Assembly (NCBI GenBank): GCA_035567015.1
Contig: DATMPQ010000215.1
Coordinates: 1 to 8,000 of the forward strand
DNA: 8,000 nucleotides
Source of the DNA: AV133 sp035567015
GTDB taxonomy: Bacteria; Verrucomicrobiota; Verrucomicrobiia; Chthoniobacterales; UBA10450
Reading direction: 5' to 3'
Shown: one piece after another, positions 1-5,096 of the stretch
Layout: every line of letters starts with the position of its first letter
How positions within the stretch are numbered: position 1 is the first letter of the stretch
Program-made: the position numbers and the translations under genes
The notes under the pieces: generated by a model
The model's input: only the letters and a program-made list of their open reading frames with translations
Told to the model about the DNA's origin: nothing
Databases searched by the model: none

Positions 1-509
1 CTGACGCGAAGGGCGGGACGCATTCGCTTTCGCAATACAAAGGCAAATACGTCGTGCTCGAGTGGTTTAACCCGGAATGCCCGTTTGTAAAAAAGCATTA
101 CGCCAGTGACAACATGCAGAAGCTGCAACAGGAATACACCGGCAAAGGCATCGTCTGGTTGACGATTGATTCCAATGCGCCGGGCACGGAGGGCAACATT
201 ACGCCGGACCAAGCGCAGAAAATCATGGCTTCCTGGAAAACAAAGCAGACGGCCTTGCTTCTCGATCCCGACAGCAAAGTGGCCAAGCTTTATGGAGCGA
301 AGAACACGCCGAACATGGTCGTGATCAATCCCGAAGGAAAATTGATCTACGAAGGCGCGATCGACAGCAAAGCGTCACCTAATCCGGCCGACATCCCGAG
401 CTCGACCAATTACGTTAAAGCCGCGCTCGACGAATCACTCGCCGGTAAACCGGTTTCCCGTCCGACGACGAAACCGTACGGTTGCTCGGTCAAATACAAA
501 TCTTCGTAG
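1..509 (+). CDS. AhpC/TSA-type redoxin (thioredoxin-like fold), 3' part only
   Basis: The frame is open from base 3 and ends with TAG at 507-509; the start lies before the window, so the GTG at 54 is an internal Val codon, not a start. The residues resemble single-domain redoxins of the AhpC/TSA superfamily. A strand (YVVLEWFNPECPFVKKHY) carries one cysteine where thioredoxins have CxxC. Next come a second strand (IVWLTIDSN), the typical LLLDPDSKVAKLYGAKNTPNMVVINPEGKLIYEGAIDS block with its cis-Pro-like TPN, and a tail with KPYGCSVKY, which holds the only other cysteine. From the family, the first Cys would be the peroxidatic or redox-active residue, and the tail Cys could resolve it (inference). 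Such proteins are often exported, but the signal peptide region is outside the window. The exact substrate cannot be told from sequence. Confidence 0.88.
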   Translation, partial: DAKGGTHSLSQYKGKYVVLEWFNPECPFVKKHYASDNMQKLQQEYTGKGIVWLTIDSNAPGTEGNITPDQAQKIMASWKTKQTALLLDPDSKVAKLYGAKNTPNMVVINPEGKLIYEGAIDSKASPNPADIPSSTNYVKAALDESLAGKPVSRPTTKPYGCSVKYKSS

Positions 510-541
510 CGGCGAAACCTCGTTGCCCTGTTTGTATTGCT

Positions 542-565
542 CGTAGCCGCGGCGCCGCGGCTACG
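542..565. repeat. Perfect 24-bp GC-rich palindrome, possible bidirectional terminator
   Basis: The 12-base arm CGTAGCCGCGGC is followed immediately by its exact reverse complement. It sits in the 58-bp gap between two convergent genes, 32 bp after the redoxin stop and 2 bp beyond the SDR stop. As RNA it could form a very stable stem in either direction. On the plus strand a T-rich stretch (TTTTT at about 577-581) follows after a short gap; on the minus strand no T run follows, so this is not a textbook intrinsic terminator. It may also be one copy of a dispersed intergenic palindrome family. Confidence 0.6.
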
Positions 566-567
566 GT

Positions 568-1365
568 TTACCCCGGTTTTTCCGAAAATCGCGCAGCCCA
601 TCGCAAGACCGGCATTGGCGTTATGCGGACAAGAAACATGCCGATTTTCATGACAAAACCCGGAATCACCAGCGGTCGGTCGGCCTCAATCGCGGCGAGC
701 GCGTCGCGCACGACCCGCTCGGCCGAAACCTGAACAAATTCCGGGCCGCCTTCGGGCTGACCGCCCGGACGTTTTGCGGCTTCCTGAAATTCGGTTGGCA
801 CCGGTCCAGGACAAAGCGTGCACACGCTCACGCCCGTGCCGCGCAGCTCGGCGCGAAGCGCTTCGGAAAAACTTGTCACATAAGCCTTGGTTGCCGCGTA
901 AACGGCGAAACCGGGAATCGGCAGAAAACCGGCGGACGAACTGACGTTCAAGATGGCGCCGCGTTTTTTCGCGATCATCTGGGGAAGCAAATGGCGCGTG
1001 AGCGAAGTCAACGCGATCACGTTCACGAGCATGATCTGCTCATTGCGCCCAGGATCGCTCGTCGCAAACGGGCCGAGATCGCCGAGCCCGGCATTGTTGA
1101 TCAAAAGATCGACATCGATCTTTTCGCACTCAAGCCATGCGATCAGTTCTTCGGCCTGCGAAGGGTTAGCGAGATCAATTTTGCGAATGTGAACAGTGAG
1201 ATCAGAGTGATTTCTCGTTAGTTCGTCGCGCAACTCGCTCAATCTTTCCTCGCGTCGCGCGACTAGAATGAGCGACCGCACGCGACCCGCAAGTTGCCGC
1301 GCGAACTCACGTCCGATCCCAGCCGAAGCTCCTGTGATCAGTGCGTTACAGCTGTCGATCTTCAT
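568..1365 (-). CDS. Short-chain dehydrogenase/reductase (classical SDR)
   Basis: 265 residues, the usual size of a classical SDR, an NAD(P)-dependent oxidoreductase with a Rossmann fold. Visible motifs are the cofactor loop TGASAGIG (11-18), an Arg-rich stretch after strand 2 (ARREERL, 36-42) suggesting NADP(H) preference, NNAG (90-93), Asn115, and the catalytic Ser143, Tyr156 and Lys160 in SSSAG and YAATK, then CPGPVPTEF (185-193). A hydrophobic C-terminal stretch (about 233-255, VIPGFVMKIGMFLVRITPMPVL) resembles the membrane-associated tails of DltE/YqjQ-like SDRs. The ATG at 1363-1365 overlaps the upstream pseudouridine synthase stop as ATGA, so the two are probably co-transcribed and translationally coupled. 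No Shine-Dalgarno is seen. The substrate is unknown; the neighbour gives no metabolic hint. Confidence 0.93.
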   Translation of the reverse strand: MKIDSCNALITGASAGIGREFARQLAGRVRSLILVARREERLSELRDELTRNHSDLTVHIRKIDLANPSQAEELIAWLECEKIDVDLLINNAGLGDLGPFATSDPGRNEQIMLVNVIALTSLTRHLLPQMIAKKRGAILNVSSSAGFLPIPGFAVYAATKAYVTSFSEALRAELRGTGVSVCTLCPGPVPTEFQEAAKRPGGQPEGGPEFVQVSAERVVRDALAAIEADRPLVIPGFVMKIGMFLVRITPMPVLRWAARFSEKPG

Positions 1366-2177
1366 CGCACACGACTCAAAGACGTGCCGGACGAGAGCCG
1401 TCTTCGGGTGTGATGGCGGGCAGCCATCCCGGCTGTCGGACAGGCCGGAGGCCCGTCCGCCATGACAGGCGAGACGCCTGTCTTCCGCAACCGTTTCAAG
1501 GATGTGAGTTCAGATTTTGTGAGTGCGCGCCAATGACCGCGCGGCAAATCGCCGAGGCGAAGATTTCCCATGCGCGTTCGCACAAGATGTTTGACGCGGT
1601 ACCCAGCCGCTTCAAACGTGCGGCGAATTTGGCGATTGACGCCTTGTCTTAAGACCACGCGCAATCGGGTCGGCGTCACGCAATGCAATCGGGTAATTTG
1701 TGCCTTTTGGCCGTCGAGAAAAATTCCGCGCAATAATCTTGGTGTGAGAGCCGCGTCCCACGGGTGATCCAAAATTACTTCGTACTCCTTGTCGATCTTG
1801 TATCGCGGGTGGGTCAGCCGTTGCGCAAGTTCGCCGTCGTTGGTAAGAAGGAGCAAGCCTTCGGTTTGCGCATCGAGCCGGCCCACATTGAAAAGACGGG
1901 GAAATTTCGCGGGTAAAAGATCAAAGATAATGTCGCGCGCATGCGGATCGCTTCTGGTCGAAACGAAACCGGCGGGCTTGTGCAAAATAATGTGCAAGCC
2001 GGGAAGCTTTCGGGGGACGAGTTTGCCATCCACTTTCACGTGGTCGCGGACTGACGGTTGCGCGCTGAAGTCCGTGCAGCGCTCTCCGTTGATGGTGACT
2101 CGACCGGCCGCGATCAATTGATCGCACTGCCGACGTGACCCGATCCCGGCCGCGGCGAGGAAGCGATTGAGACGCAT
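1362..2177 (-). CDS. RsuA/RluB/RluE-family pseudouridine synthase with repeat-encoded C-terminal tail
   Basis: 271 residues from the ATG at 2175-2177. An S4 RNA-binding domain comes first (MRLNRFLAAAGIGSRRQ, about 1-54), then the catalytic domain with GRLDAQTEGLLLLTNDG (99-115; catalytic Asp102), KEYEV (130-134) and RQGVNRQIRR (177-186). This family isomerises a specific uridine in rRNA; the best guess is a large-subunit site of RluB type. I chose the ATG because family members begin at the S4 domain; an in-frame GTG at 2265-2267 would add 30 residues of no recognised domain. That GTG overlaps the stop of a possible small gene as GTGA, so the longer form is not excluded. The family-like sequence ends near residue 230 (ALTKSELTSLKRL). 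Residues about 232-256 are encoded by a hairpin repeat at 1413-1482 and look unrelated to the family. The gene ends in an ATGA overlap with the SDR gene. Confidence 0.93.
   Translation of the reverse strand: MRLNRFLAAAGIGSRRQCDQLIAAGRVTINGERCTDFSAQPSVRDHVKVDGKLVPRKLPGLHIILHKPAGFVSTRSDPHARDIIFDLLPAKFPRLFNVGRLDAQTEGLLLLTNDGELAQRLTHPRYKIDKEYEVILDHPWDAALTPRLLRGIFLDGQKAQITRLHCVTPTRLRVVLRQGVNRQIRRTFEAAGYRVKHLVRTRMGNLRLGDLPRGHWRALTKSELTSLKRLRKTGVSPVMADGPPACPTAGMAARHHTRRRLSSGTSLSRVR
1413..1482. repeat. Multi-hairpin GC-rich repeat inside the 3' end of a coding region
   Basis: Several inverted repeats are packed here. An outer stem pairs ATGGCGG (1413-1419) with CCGCCAT (1457-1463). Within it are CAGCC/GGCTG (1421-1425 with 1431-1435) and a 9-bp arm pair, 1438-1446 with 1450-1458, with one mismatch. 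Adjacent is a perfect hairpin GACAGGCG-AGA-CGCCTGTC (1464-1482). The stem at 1450-1458 shares bases with the outer stem, so these are alternative folds. The arrangement resembles REP/MITE-like palindromic elements. I recall similar sequences scattered between genes in Verrucomicrobiota, but copy number cannot be judged from one window. Confidence 0.65.
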
Positions 2178-2263
2178 GGCGTCACCGATTACTACGGACC
2201 CAGCGCACGTTTCCGACGCAAACACCTTTGCCCGAATCTTTCTCGCTCCGATCGTCCATCCTT

Positions 2264-2407
2264 TCACTCAAAAGCTGGAGTCGCGCTCTGGTTTGGGCAG
2301 ATCAGATTGTAAATTGCTATCCAAGTCTCCAATACGGCATTGCCGTCAAAGCCGACGCCTAACTCCTCTTGAATGGCACGGATGAGTTGATCGAGATTCA
2401 CGAACAC
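2264..2407 (-). CDS. Possible small protein, 47 residues, unknown function
   Basis: This frame starts at GTG 2405-2407 and ends with TGA at 2264-2266. It would encode 47 residues with an amphipathic helical look (NLDQLIRAIQEELGV, then VLETWIAIYNLI) and no motif I recognise. In favour: a good Shine-Dalgarno GAGGA at 2417-2421, nine bases before the GTG, rare in this window; a position 27 bp downstream of the small basic protein gene on the same strand; and a stop that overlaps, as GTGA, the GTG that opens the long form of the pseudouridine synthase frame. Against: the short length, a non-ATG start, and third-position GC lower than in neighbouring genes by eye. It could instead be transcribed spacer. 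A second in-frame GTG at 2399-2401 would shorten it by two residues. Confidence 0.35.
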   Translation of the reverse strand: MFVNLDQLIRAIQEELGVGFDGNAVLETWIAIYNLICPNQSATPAFE

Positions 2408-2434
2408 GTTTCGCTGTCCTCGAAGCCGAACCCG

Positions 2435-2590
2435 TTACGCTTCCGGCTTGGTTTTTGGGAGGCCAATAACTTTGCTGCCTTCCTTCCATTGAGCGCGTTT
2501 CTTAAGAAGCTCGACCCGCTCAAAACGCTTCAGGACATTGCGCTTAGCGGTGATGGTGCTGGCCCCTTTTAAACTGCGATGCTGCGACAT
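2435..2590 (-). CDS. Small basic protein of the Verrucomicrobia/Chlamydiae type
   Basis: The ATG at 2588-2590 opens a 51-residue frame ending with TAA at 2435-2437. The protein begins MSQHRSLKGAS, has a central KRNVLKRFERVELLKKR segment and ends GLPKTKPEA. About a third of its residues are Lys, Arg or His, so it is strongly basic. I recognise this as a highly conserved small basic protein seen across Verrucomicrobiota and relatives (I recall family TIGR04137, not checked here). The charge and conservation suggest binding to RNA or the ribosome, but I know of no demonstrated function. It is too short for many gene finders. No Shine-Dalgarno precedes it; a weak promoter-like pair lies at 2621-2648. 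It is flanked by the end of the envelope operon upstream and, after 27 bp, a possible second small gene. Confidence 0.88.
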   Translation of the reverse strand: MSQHRSLKGASTITAKRNVLKRFERVELLKKRAQWKEGSKVIGLPKTKPEA

Positions 2591-2620
2591 GAATTGGTTT
2601 TGGTGCGAAAATGAGCCGCC

Positions 2621-2648
2621 ACATTAGGCCGCGAGCCGAATTTTTCAA
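2621..2648 (-). promoter_or_regulatory. Weak candidate promoter for the small basic protein gene
   Basis: On the minus strand TTGAAA (2643-2648) is followed after 16 bases by TAATGT (2621-2626), about 30 bases before the ATG at 2590. The -35 match is good but the -10 match is poor (three of six). The position is sensible because the gene lies about 190 bp after the preceding operon ends. Confidence 0.25.
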
Positions 2649-2792
2649 ATGGAGATCGTTCGCCCGCATCTGCCACCACGCGCGCCGACCGAGCGGTTGG
2701 GCATTTTAATGACGGCTCTCATCGTGCTCGTCGCCGGATTTGGCGCGAGCAGATCTTGGGGACGGGTCTTGGCCGAAGAGCGTTATAACTGA
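2649..2792 (+). CDS. Possible small single-helix membrane protein, 47 residues
   Basis: ATG at 2649-2651 to TGA at 2790-2792 on the plus strand. The predicted peptide has a short N-terminus with several prolines (EIVRPHLPPRAPTERL), one hydrophobic stretch long enough to cross a membrane (LGILMTALIVLVAGFG, about residues 17-32) and a charged end (RVLAEERYN). It would be divergent from the small basic protein gene and would overlap the convergent GT39 gene stop by 10 bp. There is no Shine-Dalgarno and no recognised family. It is one of few explanations for the otherwise empty stretch 2591-2782, but a chance frame is quite possible. Confidence 0.28.
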   Translation: MEIVRPHLPPRAPTERLGILMTALIVLVAGFGASRSWGRVLAEERYN

Positions 2793-4576
2793 TTGCTCAG
2801 GACAACGTACGGGCCGCAGGCCGTGACTTGATGATAAATGTGAAAGCGTTGGGTCAATAAATCTTGCCAGTGAGTGAGGCGTCCTTGATCAACGATTAGA
2901 TAAACAGCGTCAGCGTCGCCCCATTTTCTAAGAACGAGGTCCTCGTCTATGATGACGTCGGCAGTTTTTGAGGCGGCGTGCATTTCGTCATCGCGCGGCT
3001 GGTTCACGAGATAAAACCGCCGATTCAAATAGAACGTAAGACTGCTGCCGACGTCCAATGATCCCTCGTAAATGACTGCGTCCTTTTCGCCAAGCCTGGC
3101 GTTGAGAAAACGCGCGGCGTCAGCGAGGGAAAAGTGCGGGCCCATGCGCGCGACACCGTCGATCATGCTCAACCCGGTCGGAATCATGGCCGCCGCGAGC
3201 GCAACGCAGGCGAGTTTCGGCCGGCGCGTCGCGATTAAATAGAGGGCGAGGAGGGAAAAAGTAATGAGAGCGACGCCGATGATCGCGAACATTGTCCGCA
3301 AGGCCAGCCAGGCTGGACTGGGAATGTGTTGCAAGGCGCGCCACGTCGTCCATCTCGTATCTGCATCGCCAGAACTCCCATCAATTTGTCCGATCACCTT
3401 CGGAAGCAGCAGCGCCAGGGAACAGATGGCGATTCCGACAAGGTTGAGCAAGCTCGCACCGGCCGCGCGCAGTTGACCCGGCATTCTTTGCCACGCCGTC
3501 GCCGCCCACAGCGCAAATGCGCTCCACATACTCATCGAATAGTAATCCTGGCGCTGTCCGAGGAGAAGCAGTGGCAAAAAAAACACACCCATCCAGCAAA
3601 GGGGCAAAGCATCCGCGAATTCTATTTCGCGCGGCCGCAGCACTCGCCGCCATGCCAAGAGCACCCCGGGCAAAAGCGCGATCGACCATGGGAACCACCA
3701 GGCGAAATGCAATGCGATAAATTGCAATCGAGGAACGCCATTATCGCTACCGGGCACATCGGGAGCAGCCTGCAGGTGGCCCAGCCATTCTACGCCCACC
3801 AACTGGCGAAAAAATCCGGGGAAGTGCCATTCCGCCCAAATGTACCACGGGGCCACCATCAGCAAGAAGATCGACACGTAAGACCAATGAAGGAGCGGGC
3901 GGAAGCGGAGGCGCGCCTCTCGATACAATAACGCGAGCAGCACAAAAACCGCGGCCGGACAAATCAAACCGTGCAGACCCTTAGTCAGGCAAGCGAGCGC
4001 CGCGCAGAGCCAAAAACCGAGGAACCAGAAGCGGCGAAAACGCCGGCGCTGATAACCGCACACGCCGCAGAAAATCGCGCCCGCGACGAAGGCGCTGAAA
4101 ACAGGCTCGGGCATGATGATCCGTCCGAGCAAAAAAGCGCCGCACGAGCAGAGATAAATCAGGCCGGCCAGGAAGCCGCGCCAATAATCGGCCAGCCGTT
4201 CTCCGATTAGAAACGTCACGGCCACGGTCGCAATCGTTCCCAGCGCGATAGGAAGGCGAGCGGCAGCCGCGCTGGCACCGAAGAACTTGAACGACGCGAT
4301 AATCAGCCAGTAAAGCAGCGGCGGTTTTTGCAGGCGCGAAAGACCATCGTTGGTAGGCGAGAGCCACTGACGTGCCTCGATCATTTCGCGGGCCGCACCG
4401 GCGTACTGTCCTTCGGTGTGGCCATAGAGATCGCCCCAGCCGATCGTCGTCAGGTGCAATAACGCCGCCAGCGCAATCAAAAAAACAAAAAGAGCGTGGC
4501 GTGTCGGCGGCGGATTGATGGCGGGAGGCTCGAGAAGAGTCTCTTCAATGCTGAAAGTACGAGCGCCAGCGACCAT
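2783..4576 (-). CDS. GT39-family (ArnT/PMT-like) integral membrane glycosyltransferase
   Basis: 597 residues. The N-terminal two thirds hold many hydrophobic helices (starting at about 28-46), and a soluble C-terminal part follows from about 475. The first periplasmic loop reads GDLYGHTEGQYAGAAREM (48-65), then QKPPLLYW (83-90) and AAAARLP (103-109), the standard signature of the ArnT/PMT superfamily, which moves a sugar from a polyprenyl-phosphate donor to lipid A or another acceptor on the outer face of the inner membrane. RIIMPEP (152-158) and LTKGLHGL (197-204) also fit. In the usual loop motif DE, the Asp is Thr54 here, leaving Glu55, with Asp49 nearby. The start lies 7 bp after the thioesterase stop, so it is the last gene of the envelope operon. 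The acceptor is unproven; context points to LPS or lipid A. Confidence 0.88.
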   Translation of the reverse strand: MVAGARTFSIEETLLEPPAINPPPTRHALFVFLIALAALLHLTTIGWGDLYGHTEGQYAGAAREMIEARQWLSPTNDGLSRLQKPPLLYWLIIASFKFFGASAAAARLPIALGTIATVAVTFLIGERLADYWRGFLAGLIYLCSCGAFLLGRIIMPEPVFSAFVAGAIFCGVCGYQRRRFRRFWFLGFWLCAALACLTKGLHGLICPAAVFVLLALLYREARLRFRPLLHWSYVSIFLLMVAPWYIWAEWHFPGFFRQLVGVEWLGHLQAAPDVPGSDNGVPRLQFIALHFAWWFPWSIALLPGVLLAWRRVLRPREIEFADALPLCWMGVFFLPLLLLGQRQDYYSMSMWSAFALWAATAWQRMPGQLRAAGASLLNLVGIAICSLALLLPKVIGQIDGSSGDADTRWTTWRALQHIPSPAWLALRTMFAIIGVALITFSLLALYLIATRRPKLACVALAAAMIPTGLSMIDGVARMGPHFSLADAARFLNARLGEKDAVIYEGSLDVGSSLTFYLNRRFYLVNQPRDDEMHAASKTADVIIDEDLVLRKWGDADAVYLIVDQGRLTHWQDLLTQRFHIYHQVTACGPYVVLSNQL

Positions 4577-4583
4577 CGATTCG

Positions 4584-5054
4584 TTAGGCCGTCCGGCGGG
4601 CGCGCTCGACGATAGGCGCGCTCAGGCGAGTGTTTGCTTCGGGTGTCCGATATTTTTCCCAGTCTTCCGGCAAACGCACCAATTTTCCCGCTGGCATCTC
4701 GATGAGGGCCAGTGTCTGGCGGCATTCGGAGATCAACGCATCATCTTTCGGACGAACGATGCGGAATGCGCACCAAAATCGCGCCCGTTCCAGTTGGTCG
4801 AGCCAGCCTTCGACCACGAGTCGATCGCCGAGTTTGGCGGCGCGTCGATAGTCGATCTCAGTGCGCACGACGACGGGATATTTTTTGTCTTCAGTCATTT
4901 GCGCGAGGCGGAGGCCGAGTTCCTCAGCGAGCAGCGTCCGAGCGATCTCGATGAAGCGCAGATAGGCGATGTTGTGCACCACGCCTCCGCAATCGGTATC
5001 GAAAAACATTACTCGCACTTCGGTGCGAATGCGTGGCGCATCGGCGGAGAGCAT
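4584..5054 (-). CDS. Hotdog-fold acyl-CoA thioesterase (4HBT/YbgC-FadM type)
   Basis: 156 residues from the ATG at 5052-5054. Near the N-terminus is the 4HBT signature FFDTDCGGVVHNIAYLRFIEIAR (17-39), in which Asp21 is the expected catalytic acid. RTEIDYRRAAKLGDRLVVEG (64-83) is the usual second conserved block. The family hydrolyses acyl-CoA or other thioesters in the cytoplasm. An in-frame TTG at 5061-5063 would add three residues and has a GGA five bases upstream, so it is a real alternative start; a TGA directly before it blocks anything longer. The gene lies 42 bp after the acyltransferase-heptosyltransferase gene and 7 bp before the GT39 gene. Its place in an LPS operon suggests a link to envelope lipids, but the substrate is not evident. 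Confidence 0.88.
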   Translation of the reverse strand: MLSADAPRIRTEVRVMFFDTDCGGVVHNIAYLRFIEIARTLLAEELGLRLAQMTEDKKYPVVVRTEIDYRRAAKLGDRLVVEGWLDQLERARFWCAFRIVRPKDDALISECRQTLALIEMPAGKLVRLPEDWEKYRTPEANTRLSAPIVERARRTA

Positions 5055-5096
5055 GCGGAGCAATCATTCCGTAAGGCTCACTGAAAGCAACGGTAA

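Noticed and set aside
1413..1482. Hairpin cluster considered as a structured RNA, tRNA-like element or CRISPR repeat
   Set aside because: The outer stem plus inner hairpins give a cloverleaf-like outline, but there is no acceptor/CCA or T-loop sequence and no regularly spaced direct repeats, so a palindromic intergenic-type repeat fits better.
1341..1652. Plus-strand frame of 103 codons over the hairpin repeat
   Set aside because: It is antisense to the pseudouridine synthase end and driven by the GC-rich repeat; such repeats give open frames on both strands.
2369..2572. Plus-strand frame of 67 codons across the small-gene region
   Set aside because: It is antisense to the small basic protein, whose sequence is recognisable, so this is its shadow.
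3326..3931. Plus-strand open frame of 201 codons opposite the GT39 gene
   Set aside because: It is antisense to a well-supported membrane enzyme, and its Arg/His/Gln/Pro-rich composition is typical of a shadow frame.
4515..5084. Plus-strand open frame of 189 codons across the thioesterase
   Set aside because: It is antisense to a gene with a clear 4HBT signature and shows no domain of its own.
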